Source of the DNA: Mesorhizobium sp. ES1-1
GTDB taxonomy: Bacteria; Pseudomonadota; Alphaproteobacteria; Rhizobiales; Rhizobiaceae
Length of the DNA: 64,000 nt
Direction: 5' to 3'
Assembly: GCF_020164785.1 (NCBI RefSeq)
Contig: NZ_JAIUGX010000001.1
Location: 543,765-607,764 of the forward strand
The position numbers were made by a program, and so were the translations under genes. This document shows positions 8,229 through 17,112 of this stretch, piece after piece (position 1 is the first letter of the stretch; each line of letters begins with the position of its first letter). The notes under the pieces were generated by a model. It did no database searches and had not been told where the DNA came from. It saw only the letters and a program-made list of their open reading frames with translations.

Positions 8229-8663
8229 ATGAGAGCACGCGCAGCAACGCTCGGGGATCTCGAGGACGTTTTTCGCGACCTGTCCAAACGGATGACGGAA
8301 GAATACGTGGCGGCCGGCAAGGACAGCAAGGTCGCCTATGACAATCTCATGATGAACCTGAAGGAAGGCCGTGCTCACGCCCTTGTCCAAGGTGACAAGG
8401 CCGTGGCGATCATCGCTTGGCATGAGAACAGCGACGCCGCCGATACGTTGTTTGCGGCGCAAGAGGATTTCTTCCGCGCCGCCACCGTGCGGTTCTGCCG
8501 CCGGCATATACGCCACATCCAGGAGCTAGCCGGCAACCTGCCGATCCATTCGCGCAGCTGGCTCCGGGGTGCCGATGTCGCCCGATGGTTTCAGATCATC
8601 GGCTATACGGAGATCGGGCGGGAGAACGGCGCCAGCATTTTCGAGTTGCGCCCGGCCACATAG
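8229..8663 (+). CDS. Phage T7 gp13-like protein (GNAT-like fold), orphan
   Basis: 144 residues from ATG 8229, preceded by AGGAGGAG; a further upstream ATG (8193) has no such site. The N-terminus (MRARAATLGDLEDVFRDLS), the size and the layout of the last part (residues around HIRHIQELAGNL, then RWFQIIGYTEIGRENGASIF and ELRP) resemble the internal virion protein gp13 of T7-like phages (RPTKSTDFEVF at the start; FLKTIGAVFHEEYTRDGQFQ near the end). That resemblance is from memory, not a search. No other phage gene is nearby, so it may be a prophage remnant, a domesticated gene, or a general GNAT-type enzyme. Confidence 0.55.
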   Translation: MRARAATLGDLEDVFRDLSKRMTEEYVAAGKDSKVAYDNLMMNLKEGRAHALVQGDKAVAIIAWHENSDAADTLFAAQEDFFRAATVRFCRRHIRHIQELAGNLPIHSRSWLRGADVARWFQIIGYTEIGRENGASIFELRPAT

Positions 8664-8939
8664 GAAAGGCGCCTCGCGCGACATTGCGCGGCCGAACTTC
8701 GTCCCCCGCCGAATCCCCGTCCGGCATCATTATTCGTCCACGAATTTGTTCGATGATCAAATGATCGATCGGTCGCTTGGCCGGCTTGAGTTCGCAAGAC
8801 GACTGGGACACGAATCGAATATGCACTCGGCAAGCCACCGCCGGAAGGCGTTGAAGATCAGGCCGAACACATCTGGCGCGGCGCGATCGGGTTGCGCTCG
8901 GCGAGGCTTGATGATTTGCTGCCGCCATACGGAGAATGA

Positions 8940-9287
8940 ATGATGCGAGAGCCTGTCGGTCAAGACGAATATGGGTCGACCAACCCTTTCGATCCGGATG
9001 ACCTGCCAAATCTGAACGCGATCGGGCCAAGCATCGGCGGCGGCAACGACTTCGAAAAGTACGCCGTGGCCGTGATCATCGTGTTCGGCGCGGTCATCAT
9101 CGGCGGACTGATGGCCGCGTCGATGACCTTTGGCCATCGAAACGGTTTCCTGTTCGCGCTTGGCGGCGCCACCTCGGCGTGGATATCCGGAAACGCGCTT
9201 CTGCTCGACCGGCCGCGTATCTACGCGCTGTTCGTCGGCATCGCTGCCCTGATGCTCGTTGCGTCCACCATCACATTGATCCTGTGA
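8940..9287 (+). CDS. Small membrane protein of unknown function (115 aa)
   Basis: Starts at ATG 8940 (a second ATG follows directly), with GGAG five bases upstream. The N-terminal 40 residues are acidic and polar; then come three hydrophobic segments (YAVAVIIVFGAVIIGGLMAA, FALGGATSAWISGNALLL and ALFVGIAALMLVASTITLIL), so it is an inner-membrane protein with a cytoplasmic or periplasmic acidic tail. No domain is recognised and the neighbours do not indicate a role. Confidence 0.6.
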   Translation: MMREPVGQDEYGSTNPFDPDDLPNLNAIGPSIGGGNDFEKYAVAVIIVFGAVIIGGLMAASMTFGHRNGFLFALGGATSAWISGNALLLDRPRIYALFVGIAALMLVASTITLIL

Positions 9288-9313
9288 CGGGCTGATCCGG
9301 TCCTGAGCCAGAC

Positions 9314-11053
9314 CTAGTATCCAAGCGCCTCGCCGGATGCGGCGCGGCTGTCGATGGCGCCGTTATAGCGGGCGCCGCCGCCCTTCTCTATTTCCGCCAG
9401 GCTCTTGCCGCCGACCAGGATGCCTGCGGCCTGGCCCCAGGTCGCCTCGCTCAGATTGAGGTGGTAGCCCATGCCGGCGAGCAGCTTTTCGGTATCCGGC
9501 GAAAGTCCGAACGGCTCGATGTAGACCGTGTCAGGCAACCATTGATGATGGATGCGCGGCGCGTCTATCGCCTCCTGGATGTTCATGCCGTGGTCGATAA
9601 CGTTGACGATGGCCTCCAGAGTGATGGTGATGATGCGCGAGCCGCCTGGGCTGCCGATGACCATGAATGGCTTGCCGTCCTTGGCGACGATCGTCGGGCT
9701 CATCGACGACAGCGGCGTCTTTCTTGGCGCGATGGCGTTGGCTTCGCCCTGGACCAGACCGTAGAGGTTGGGCACACCCGGCTTCTGGGTGAAATCGTCC
9801 ATCTCGTTGTTGAGCAGGATGCCCGTCCCGTCGGCGACGACACCGGCGCCGTACGACCCATTCAGCGTATAGGTGACGGCGACCGCGTTGCCGTCCTTGT
9901 CGATAATCGAATAGTGCGTCGTCTCCTTGCTCTCGCCAAACCCCTTCGGCATCAGGTCCTGCGAGACGCCAGCCCGGAACGGGTCGATCTTGTCGCGGAT
10001 GTCCTTGGCGTAAGTCTTGTCCAGAAGCTTCGAGACGGGGTTGTCGATGAAGTCGGGATCACCGAGCGCGGTATTGCGGTCGACATACGCATGCCGCATC
10101 GCCTCGACCATGACATGCACGGTCTCCGCCGAACCGGCGCCGAGATAGGATAGCGGATAGCCCTCCAGCACATTGAGGATTTCGCAGATGATGACGCCGC
10201 CCGAGCTCGGCGGCGGCGAAGAGGTGATCTCGTAGCCGCGATAGGTACACGTGACCGGCTTCAGTTCCCGCACCGAATATTGCTCGAAATCGGCCTTGGC
10301 CAGGATGCCACCTTTGGCACGGCTCGCCTTGACGATGGCATCGGCGATGGCGCCCTTGTAGAAGGCGTCAGGTCCCTTGTCGGAAATGGCTGACAAGGAT
10401 GCAGCCAGATCGGGCTGGTCGAGTCGCTCGCCGATGCCGTAGGGCTTGCCATCGGGCTTCAGGAAGACGGCGGCTGCGGCCGGGTCTTTCGCCAGCCGGT
10501 CGGCGCTGCCGGCGAAAGAAGCGGCATCGCCCTGATTGAGGATGAAGCCGTCCTTGGCATAGCCGATCGCCGGCGCCATCAGCTCCTGGCGGGAAAGCGT
10601 GCCGTATTTTTCGCGCGCCATTTCGAAACCGGCCACGGAACCCGGCACGCCGACCGCGAGGTATCCATCCAGGCTGGCGCCTTTCACCGGATTGCCGTCC
10701 TTGTCGAGGTACATGGTTTTAGTCGCCGCCAGCGGGGCGCGCTCGCGGAAATCGAGAAAGGTCGATTTGCCATCGGCGAAGCGGATGGTCATAAAACCGC
10801 CGCCGCCAATATTGCCGGCATTGGGATAGACGACGGCCAGCGCATAGCCGACAGCAACAGCCGCATCGACGGCATTGCCGCCCTTCTTCAGGACTTCGAC
10901 ACCGACTTCGGAAGCCAGATGCTGGGCTGTCACCACCATGCCATTTTCGCCCTTGGCCGGTGCGGGCGACGCGGCGAAGACGCCCGTCAAAGGCGTCAAG
11001 ACAAAGGTGATCGAAAGACTTGCTGCGATCAGCGTCCGGCGGGTGAGAGGCAT
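9314..11053 (-). CDS. ggt: Gamma-glutamyltransferase (glutathione hydrolase)
   Basis: 579 residues, made as a precursor with a signal peptide (MPLTRRTLIAASL to GVFA) and cleaved autocatalytically into two subunits in the periplasm. The nucleophile of the small subunit is Thr378 in the motif TTHYSIIDKDGNAVAVTYT; the large-subunit motif GNAVDAAVAVGYALAVVYP and the late GSPGGSRIITI match the family. It removes the gamma-glutamyl group from glutathione and related amides, recovering glutamate and cysteinylglycine. AGGAGA precedes the ATG at 11053. It is probably transcribed alone; its neighbour rhaI ends 200 bases upstream. Confidence 0.93.
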   Translation of the reverse strand: MPLTRRTLIAASLSITFVLTPLTGVFAASPAPAKGENGMVVTAQHLASEVGVEVLKKGGNAVDAAVAVGYALAVVYPNAGNIGGGGFMTIRFADGKSTFLDFRERAPLAATKTMYLDKDGNPVKGASLDGYLAVGVPGSVAGFEMAREKYGTLSRQELMAPAIGYAKDGFILNQGDAASFAGSADRLAKDPAAAAVFLKPDGKPYGIGERLDQPDLAASLSAISDKGPDAFYKGAIADAIVKASRAKGGILAKADFEQYSVRELKPVTCTYRGYEITSSPPPSSGGVIICEILNVLEGYPLSYLGAGSAETVHVMVEAMRHAYVDRNTALGDPDFIDNPVSKLLDKTYAKDIRDKIDPFRAGVSQDLMPKGFGESKETTHYSIIDKDGNAVAVTYTLNGSYGAGVVADGTGILLNNEMDDFTQKPGVPNLYGLVQGEANAIAPRKTPLSSMSPTIVAKDGKPFMVIGSPGGSRIITITLEAIVNVIDHGMNIQEAIDAPRIHHQWLPDTVYIEPFGLSPDTEKLLAGMGYHLNLSEATWGQAAGILVGGKSLAEIEKGGGARYNGAIDSRAASGEALGY

Positions 11054-11254
11054 GGCGGGTTCTCCTGGCGGGGAAGCCTAGAAGACCCTGTTGGAGTGAC
11101 CGAGTCCACTAACAATCGAAGGAGCTTGAGAAAGCGACCCCTCACCCGGATCGCCAATCGAATTGCGAAGTGCGACGCGGAGCAACCCGACCACTCCGCA
11201 ACGGACGAGGCGTTGCGCCAGCCGCGAAGCGGCCGGATGAAAGGGCTGGCTCGG

Positions 11255-12547
11255 CTAAACAATCCCGCCCGAGCCGCCAGCCACGGCCGGCCGTTCAGCC
11301 GCAACCTTCGCCCGATAGCCGGCTGCACGATAAGCCAGGACGGGATCAATGGCGCCGCCGCTCCTCAGCCGCGCCATGGCGAGGATCGGCTCGACATCGG
11401 TGCGGTAGGCAGCCTTCAGCGTCTGCGTTGCCATCAGCGCGTCATTGTCGTCCTGGAAGCCTTCCAACGCCTTGCGGTCAACCAGCAGCGCCTGCGCGTA
11501 GGCGCGCTGAACCTCGAGCGCCGACAGCATCAAGCTTTCGATCGGATCGGTGACGTTGTGGCTCTGGTCGAGCATGTGGGCCGGCTCAAAGCCGTCTGCG
11601 CCAGAAAGCTCGGCATCGACCAGTTCGTTGAAGACGAGGAACAGCCGGTAGGGATCGATCGACCCGGCATCGAGGTCGTCGTCGCCATATTTGGAATCGT
11701 TGAAATGGAAGCCGCCGAGTTTCTTGAACTGGATCAGCCGCGACACGATCATCTCGATGTTGACGTTGGGCGCATGGTGACCGAGATCGACCAGGCAGAA
11801 CGCCTTCTCTCCGAGTTCCCTGGCTATGAGGTAGTTGGTGCCCCAATCCTGGACGACGGTGGAATAGAAGGCCGGTTCGTACATCTTGTGTTCGCTGAAC
11901 AATTTCCAGTCGGCGGGCAGCTCGGCATAGATCTCTTTCATAGCGTCGAGATAGCGCTCGAAAGCCCGCGCGAAATTGACCTGGCCGGGGAAGTTCGACC
12001 CGTCGCCTATCCATACGGTCAAGGCCTTGGAGCCCAGCGTCTTGCCGATCTCGATGCATTCGAGATTGTGCTCGACTGCTTGTCTGCGCGTGCCGGCGTC
12101 GGCATGCGACAGAGAGCCGAACTTGTAGGAAAGCTTCTGGTCCTTCGCGTCCGAAAACGTGTTGGAGTTCATGGCATCGAAGCCGAGGCCGAAGCGCGAG
12201 GCGGCCTGCTTCAACCGGTCCGGGTCCGCCTTATCCCATGGAATGTGCAACGAAACGGTCGGGGTGGCCCTCGTCAATTGCTGGATGACCGCGCAGTCCT
12301 CGATCTTGTCGAAGATATCGCGCGGCTCGCCGGCGCCGGGAAAGCGCGCAAAGCGGGTGCCGCCGGTGCCGACGCCCCAGGAGGGAATGGCTACGGCAAA
12401 TTTCTCGACCTTTTCGCGGATGGCATCAATGGCGATGCCGCGGCGGTCAAGGCGCTCGCCCAATGAGCCGTAGTCGCGCTCGAGGTCGGGCCGGAGCGCG
12501 GAGTTATCCTTGTAGACAAGGTCGGTGGAGATCATGGTCTCGGGCAA
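11255..12547 (-). CDS. rhaI: L-rhamnose isomerase (rhizobial RhaI type)
   Basis: 430 residues of the xylose-isomerase-like TIM-barrel sugar isomerases; converts L-rhamnose to L-rhamnulose. Metal-site style motifs are visible (SEHKMYEPAFYST, VDLGHHAPNVNIE and GGFHFNDSKYGDDDLD). The TTG at 12547 is preferred as start because GGGAGG lies 7 bases before it; the internal ATG at 12535 would be too far away. It follows rhaD on the same strand after a 161-base gap full of palindromic repeats. In Rhizobium leguminosarum rhaD and rhaI form one transcript opposite to rhaRSTPQUK, and the layout is the same here. Confidence 0.9.
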   Translation of the reverse strand: MPETMISTDLVYKDNSALRPDLERDYGSLGERLDRRGIAIDAIREKVEKFAVAIPSWGVGTGGTRFARFPGAGEPRDIFDKIEDCAVIQQLTRATPTVSLHIPWDKADPDRLKQAASRFGLGFDAMNSNTFSDAKDQKLSYKFGSLSHADAGTRRQAVEHNLECIEIGKTLGSKALTVWIGDGSNFPGQVNFARAFERYLDAMKEIYAELPADWKLFSEHKMYEPAFYSTVVQDWGTNYLIARELGEKAFCLVDLGHHAPNVNIEMIVSRLIQFKKLGGFHFNDSKYGDDDLDAGSIDPYRLFLVFNELVDAELSGADGFEPAHMLDQSHNVTDPIESLMLSALEVQRAYAQALLVDRKALEGFQDDNDALMATQTLKAAYRTDVEPILAMARLRSGGAIDPVLAYRAAGYRAKVAAERPAVAGGSGGIV

Positions 12548-12603
12548 GTCTATTCCTCCCTAATGCGTTCGGTCGGCGCTGCCCCTCATCCGCCTGCTGG
12601 CAC

Positions 12604-12700
12604 CTTCTCCCCGTATAGTGACGGGGAGAAGGGAAGCGCGCCGGCGTTGACGCCCCTCTCCCCGTTCTTCATGGGGACGGGGCAAGGGGCGGCGTCGCCT
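12604..12700. repeat. Palindromic intergenic repeats between rhaI and rhaD
   Basis: A perfect 11-bp inverted repeat (CTTCTCCCCGT at 12604-12614 with ACGGGGAGAAG at 12621-12631, six-base loop) is followed by a second, imperfect palindrome (about 12649-12698). The CCCCTCATCC and CTTCTCCCC words recur near 16900-17170 and 50969-51116, so this is a dispersed rhizobial REP/RIME-like repeat. It may work as an mRNA 3-prime stabiliser between the two rha genes. Confidence 0.75.
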
Positions 12701-12708
12701 TCAAACGA

Positions 12709-14811
12709 TTACCGCGTAAAGCTCTGCGCGTTGCCCGCGTCGACGTTGATGATGTTGCCGGTCGATTTGGCCGACATGTCGGAAGCGAAAAAATAGATCG
12801 CCTCGGCGATGTCTTCCGGAAACACGGACCGCTTCAGCATCGAGCGCGAACGGTAGTGTTCCTCGAGGTCGTCGGTCGACATCTTATAGGCGGCGGCGCG
12901 CTGTTCCTTCCACTCGCCGGTCCAGATCTTGGAGCCCCGCAGGACTGCGTCTGGATTGACGACATTGACCCTGATCTGCGCTTCAGCGCCCTCCAGCGCC
13001 AGGCAGCGGGCGAGATGGATCTCGGCGGCCTTGGCGGTGCAGTAGGCGGCGGCATTGGGCGACGCGGCAAGTCCGTTCTTGGACGCGACGAACACGACGT
13101 TGCCGCCGATCCCCTGCGCCCGCAACAGCCGGAACGCTTCCCGCGAGACCAGGAAATAGCCGGTTGAGAGAATGTCCATGTTCTTGTTCCACAAGGCCAG
13201 CGTCGTCTCCTCGATCGGCGCGGCGGAGGCGAGACCCGCATTGGAGACCAGGATGTCGACGCCGCCGAACTCGACCGCCGTCTCGGCGAAACCCGAGATG
13301 ACCTGGTCCTCCGATGTGACGTCGATCAGCACAGGGCGAACGAAATCCTTGCCGTACGCCTTGGTCAATTCCTCACTTGCATTGGCGAGCGCCGGTTGGT
13401 CGATGTCGGCCAGGACCACGCAGGCCCCCTCGCGCAGCAGGCGGTTGGCCGTCGCGCGGCCAATGCCGCCCGCCCCGCCAGTGACCAGGGCGATCTGGCC
13501 GGCGAGCGACTTGGGCCTGGACATGCGCTGCAGCTTGAGATCTTCGAGAAGCCAGTATTCGATGTCGAAGGCTTCCTGCGCGGGCAGGCCGACATAGGAA
13601 GAGACGGTCGAGGCGCCGCGCATGACATTGATGGCGTTGACGTAGAATTCGCCCGAGATGCGCGCCGTGGCCTTGTCGCCGGCGAAGGTGAACATGCCGA
13701 CGCCGGGCATCAGATAAACTACGGCATTGGGATCGCGCATGGCGGGCGAGTCCGGATGCTTGCAGCTATCGTAATAGGCCTGGTAGCCGGCCCGGTACGC
13801 CGCGATATCGTCGCCGAGGCGGGCCAGGACGGCATCGACGTCGGGCTTGGCCGGGTCGAATTCGATGACCAGCGGCCGGATCTTGGTGCGCAGGAAATGG
13901 TCGGGGCATGAGGTGCCAAGTGCGGCCAGCGAACGCATCTCGGCCGAATTGACGAATTCGAGTACCGCAGGCTGGTCGTCGAAATGACCCGTTTTGTGGC
14001 TTTTGTCCGAGATCAAGCCACGGATTTTCGGCATCAACCTCGCCGCGATGGCGCGACGCGCCGGGGCGTCGAGCGACTTGACCGCTTCGCCACCGAAGAT
14101 CGGGAGCCCCTCCGAGCGGCGCTCGAACCAGTCGATGGCCTGGTTGATCACCGAAATCGTCGTTTCATAGCATTCCTTGGGCGTGTCGCCCCAGGTGAAC
14201 AGGCCGTGGCTTTCGAGGATAACGCCCTTGGCGGCAGGATTTTCGAGGCAGAATTTTTCCAGCAACAGGCCAAGTTCGAACCCTGGGCGTTTCCAGGGCA
14301 GCCAGCCGATGGCATCGCCGAAGATTTCCCTGGTCAATGCCTTGGAATCCCTGGCGGCGGCGACAGCGATGATGGCGTCGGGATGCATGTGGTCGACATG
14401 CGGCTTGGGCACGTAGGCATGCAGCGGCGTGTCGATCGAGGCAGCGCGCGGATTGAGGTTGAAGGTACAGTGCGGCAGGAAGCCGACCATCTCATCCTCG
14501 TGCTCGACGCCGCGATAAAGCCCTTTGAGCGCGCGCAGTTTATCCATGTAGAGGGTGGCGAAGCCGTCGAGCTTGATCGACGCGCTGTCGCCGCCCGAGC
14601 CCTTGACCCATAGCACTTCGACGGTCTCGCCTGTGAGGGGGTCCGTCTGCCGGATCTTGGACGAGGTATTGCCGCCGCCATAATTGGTGACGCGCTTGTC
14701 GGAACCGAGCGTGTTCGAGCGATAGACCAGAAGCTCAGCCTCGCTCATCCCTGCGGTTTTCGCTTCGTCCCAGAGATTTGCGAGCCGCGAGCCGGAGCGC
14801 TTGTCGAGCAT
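12709..14811 (-). CDS. rhaD: Bifunctional rhamnulose-1-phosphate aldolase / short-chain dehydrogenase RhaD
   Basis: 700 residues from the ATG at 14811, preceded by GGGAGG; a longer open frame to 14895 overlaps the operator region. Residues 1 to about 400 are a class II aldolase (HPDAIIAVAA and ESHGLFTWG histidines), which splits rhamnulose-1-phosphate to dihydroxyacetone phosphate and lactaldehyde. Residues from about 435 on are a short-chain dehydrogenase (VTGGAGGIG nucleotide motif, SNAGLAS, and YCTAKAAE catalytic Tyr-Lys), which can oxidise the lactaldehyde. The fusion is the standard form in rhizobia. Divergent from rhaR over a repeat-rich operator. Confidence 0.93.
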   Translation of the reverse strand: MLDKRSGSRLANLWDEAKTAGMSEAELLVYRSNTLGSDKRVTNYGGGNTSSKIRQTDPLTGETVEVLWVKGSGGDSASIKLDGFATLYMDKLRALKGLYRGVEHEDEMVGFLPHCTFNLNPRAASIDTPLHAYVPKPHVDHMHPDAIIAVAAARDSKALTREIFGDAIGWLPWKRPGFELGLLLEKFCLENPAAKGVILESHGLFTWGDTPKECYETTISVINQAIDWFERRSEGLPIFGGEAVKSLDAPARRAIAARLMPKIRGLISDKSHKTGHFDDQPAVLEFVNSAEMRSLAALGTSCPDHFLRTKIRPLVIEFDPAKPDVDAVLARLGDDIAAYRAGYQAYYDSCKHPDSPAMRDPNAVVYLMPGVGMFTFAGDKATARISGEFYVNAINVMRGASTVSSYVGLPAQEAFDIEYWLLEDLKLQRMSRPKSLAGQIALVTGGAGGIGRATANRLLREGACVVLADIDQPALANASEELTKAYGKDFVRPVLIDVTSEDQVISGFAETAVEFGGVDILVSNAGLASAAPIEETTLALWNKNMDILSTGYFLVSREAFRLLRAQGIGGNVVFVASKNGLAASPNAAAYCTAKAAEIHLARCLALEGAEAQIRVNVVNPDAVLRGSKIWTGEWKEQRAAAYKMSTDDLEEHYRSRSMLKRSVFPEDIAEAIYFFASDMSAKSTGNIINVDAGNAQSFTR

Positions 14812-14875
14812 TTTATCCTCCCTTGGACGCAGAAAGGCGCTGTCCAATTTTGCGGAAATGTCTACGCGCGGGCCC

Positions 14876-14949
14876 TGATTGTCAATCATAAACAATCAAT
14901 ACCGATCATATTGCACTGCACAATGGAATTATATGATTGGAAATGATTG
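14876..14949. promoter_or_regulatory. Candidate RhaR operator between rhaD and rhaR
   Basis: CAATCA occurs at 14883 and 14893 (10 bases apart), and its reverse complement TGATTG at 14934 and 14944 (again 10 bases apart), so the two pairs are mirror images about position 14916. A further TGATTG at 14876 makes a tight palindrome TGATTGTCAATCA (14876-14888). The region is AT-rich and lies in the shared control region of the divergent transcripts. That the DeoR-type RhaR binds here is inference. Confidence 0.65.
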
Positions 14950-14994
14950 ACAGTGCTGTTTTCGGATGCCTAGATGCTCAGGCAGGGAGGAACC

Positions 14995-15804
14995 ATGCAC
15001 GAGAAAGAGCGCCACAGGATCATTCTGTCCGCCGTCCAGGAAAAGCCTGTGGTGACGGTGCAGGAGATGGTCGACCTGACGCAGTCTTCCGAGGCGACGA
15101 TCCGGCGCGACATCGCAGCCCTGCACGTGCAAAAGCGACTGCGCCGCGTACGTGGCGGCGCCGAAGCAATCTCACCGCCGCAATTCATCGGCCTGGCGGG
15201 ACGACCCTTCTCCGTCAACGAGACGTTGAACGCTTCGCAGAAACGGGCGATCGCCCGCGAGGCTGTCGATTTGTGCGGGGACGGCGAGCCGATCATCATC
15301 AATGGCGGCACGACCACGTTCCAGATGGTGCATTTCCTGACCGGCCGCCGCATGCCGATCTTCACCAATTCCTTCCCGATCGCTGAGCACCTCCTCAAGC
15401 ACTCCAAGAACACGGTGATGCTGTCGGGCGGCACGATCTATCGCGAGCAGAACATCATCCTGTCGCCCTTCGACAATGACGTGACGCGAAACTTCTATGC
15501 GCGCCGTATGTTCATGGGCGCGCAGGGGCTAGGCCCGCTCGGCCTCATGGAAGGCGACCCGTTGCTGATCCAGGCGGAACAGAAGCTCATCGACCAGGCG
15601 GACGAACTCGTGGTGCTGGTCGATTCCTCGAAGTTTCGGAAACGCTCGAGCCTGATCCTGTGTGGCCTCACGCGTATCGCGACGGTCATCACCGATGACG
15701 GGATCGAGGATCGCGAAGCCAAGATGTTGGAGACCGCCGGCGTGACGCTGATCGTCGCCCGCAACGCGGCAAGCGACAAGGAAGAATCTTCACTGCAGGC
15801 TTGA
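14995..15804 (+). CDS. rhaR: DeoR-family transcriptional regulator of the rhamnose operon
   Basis: 269 residues from ATG 14995, after GGGAGG at 14985-14990. The N-terminal winged helix-turn-helix has the DeoR pattern (QEMVDLTQSSEATIRRDIAA, then LRRVRGGAEA). The C-terminal part is the sugar-phosphate-isomerase-like sensor domain (INGGTTTFQMVHFL, MLSGGTIYREQN, VLVDSSKF). These repressors normally release DNA on binding a phosphorylated sugar; in R. leguminosarum RhaR controls the rhamnose genes. It stands at the head of rhaSTPQK and opposite rhaD, with the symmetric CAATCA/TGATTG operator upstream. Confidence 0.92.
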   Translation: MHEKERHRIILSAVQEKPVVTVQEMVDLTQSSEATIRRDIAALHVQKRLRRVRGGAEAISPPQFIGLAGRPFSVNETLNASQKRAIAREAVDLCGDGEPIIINGGTTTFQMVHFLTGRRMPIFTNSFPIAEHLLKHSKNTVMLSGGTIYREQNIILSPFDNDVTRNFYARRMFMGAQGLGPLGLMEGDPLLIQAEQKLIDQADELVVLVDSSKFRKRSSLILCGLTRIATVITDDGIEDREAKMLETAGVTLIVARNAASDKEESSLQA

Positions 15805-15858
15805 GACACCTCACGCCCGCGGCGGCGATGGAACGCAACAATCAAGGGAGGAACTACG

Positions 15859-16857
15859 ATGAGCTTTCTGAAGAAATTGATGGTGACCGCAGCCTTCTCG
15901 GCCGCCATGGTCGTGAATGCCGCCTATGCCGCCGAACACGTCAAGATCGCGCTGGTGGTGAAGTCGCTTGGCAACGGCTTTTTCGATGCCGCCAACAAGG
16001 GCGCCGAGGAGGCGGCCAAGGAACTCGGAGATGTCGACATCATCTACACGGGCCCGACCAAGGCAACCGCTGAAGCGCAGATCGAGGTGGTCAATTCGCT
16101 GATCGCGCAGAAGGTCAACGCCATCGCCATTTCGGCCAATGACGCCGACGCCCTTGTGCCGGTGCTGAAGAAGGCCATGAAGCGCGGCATCACCGTCATC
16201 TCCTGGGATTCGGGCGTCGCCAAGGAAGGCCGCGAGCTGCACCTCAACCCGTCGGATACCGGCCTGATCGGCGAAACGATCATCAAGCTTGCCGCCGACT
16301 ATTTGCCGGAAGGCGGCGACGTCGCCATCCTGTCGGCATCCTCGACCGCGACCAACCAGAACGCCTGGATCGACGCGGCCAAGAAAATCCTGCCGGAGAA
16401 GTTCCCCAAGATCAAACTGGTCGCCACCGTCTATGGCGACGACGATTCGGCCAAGAGCACGGACGAAGCGAAGGGCCTTTTGAAGTCCTATCCCAACCTC
16501 AAGGCGATCATCGCGCCGACCACCGTCGGTGTCGTCGCCGCCGCCCAGGTCGTCACCGACGAGAAGCTGATCGGCAAGGTCAATGTCACCGGACTCGCTC
16601 TGCCATCCGAGTTCAAGAAATTCATCGACAACGGCGCCAGCCAGGCGGTTGCGTTGTGGAACCCGATCGATCTCGGCTACTCCGCCGTCTACCTCGCCCA
16701 TGACCTGGCGGTGAAGAAGGAAAAGGCCAAGCCCGGCGCCACCCTGTCGATCGGCCGCGTCGGCAAGGTGACGCTGGACGACACCAACTCGGCCGCGATG
16801 GCTCCGCCCTTCCAGTTCGACAAGACCAATATCGAGAAGTTCTCCAAGATCTATTGA
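15859..16857 (+). CDS. rhaS: Rhamnose ABC transporter substrate-binding protein
   Basis: 332 residues. The Sec signal peptide MSFLKKLMVTAAFSAAMVVN ends near AYA, and the mature protein is a type 1 periplasmic binding protein (KIALVVKSLGNGFFDAANKG, VNAIAISANDADALVPVL, VTGLALPSEFKK). It captures rhamnose for the RhaTPQ importer. AGGGAGGA precedes the ATG. A 200-base stretch with palindromic repeats separates it from the ATPase gene, which usually leaves the binding protein at higher expression than the membrane parts. Confidence 0.92.
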   Translation: MSFLKKLMVTAAFSAAMVVNAAYAAEHVKIALVVKSLGNGFFDAANKGAEEAAKELGDVDIIYTGPTKATAEAQIEVVNSLIAQKVNAIAISANDADALVPVLKKAMKRGITVISWDSGVAKEGRELHLNPSDTGLIGETIIKLAADYLPEGGDVAILSASSTATNQNAWIDAAKKILPEKFPKIKLVATVYGDDDSAKSTDEAKGLLKSYPNLKAIIAPTTVGVVAAAQVVTDEKLIGKVNVTGLALPSEFKKFIDNGASQAVALWNPIDLGYSAVYLAHDLAVKKEKAKPGATLSIGRVGKVTLDDTNSAAMAPPFQFDKTNIEKFSKIY

Positions 16858-16894
16858 TCGTCGCGCCGGTGCTTCCCCGCTTGCGGACAAGGAT

Positions 16895-17080
16895 AGTGGC
16901 ATAGGCAGCGCTCCCCGCTCCGCAGGGGCGAGGGAACGCTAATCTCCAAGGCCGCGGCTGTGTAAGCCTGGGTTCCTCGCCCCCCCGCGATAGCGGGGGA
17001 GAGGTGGCTCGGCGAAGCCGAGACGGAGAGGGGGAGCGCCATAGGCGACGGCTCTCCCCTTGTGGGAGACCCAACGAGAC
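16895..17080. repeat. Cluster of rhizobial palindromic repeats between rhaS and rhaT
   Basis: Several GC-rich inverted words lie in tandem: CTCCCCGCTCCGCAGGGGCGAG, CCCCCCGCGATAGCGGGGGAG, GGCTCGGCGAAGCCGAGACGG, and CTCTCCCCTTGTGGGAGAC. The last one shares its core with the 50969 repeat. The mosaic runs to the beginning of rhaT, and CCCTCACCC and AGGGAGAGG words continue inside the first 20 codons of that gene. Confidence 0.75.
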
Positions 17081-17112
17081 GGGTGGCAACGTCGCCTGTG
17101 CCAGGACTTGAT

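Noticed and set aside
8569..8943. A 124-codon frame between the gp13-like and membrane protein genes.
   Set aside because: Its start lies within the previous gene, composition is poor and there is no ribosome site.
10919..12466. A 515-codon open frame on the plus strand opposite rhaI and ggt.
   Set aside because: Entirely antisense to two well-supported genes; arises from codon bias of GC-rich DNA.
12604..17080. Repeated palindromes that might be a CRISPR array.
   Set aside because: No regular spacing, no unique spacers, no cas genes; they are dispersed palindromes.
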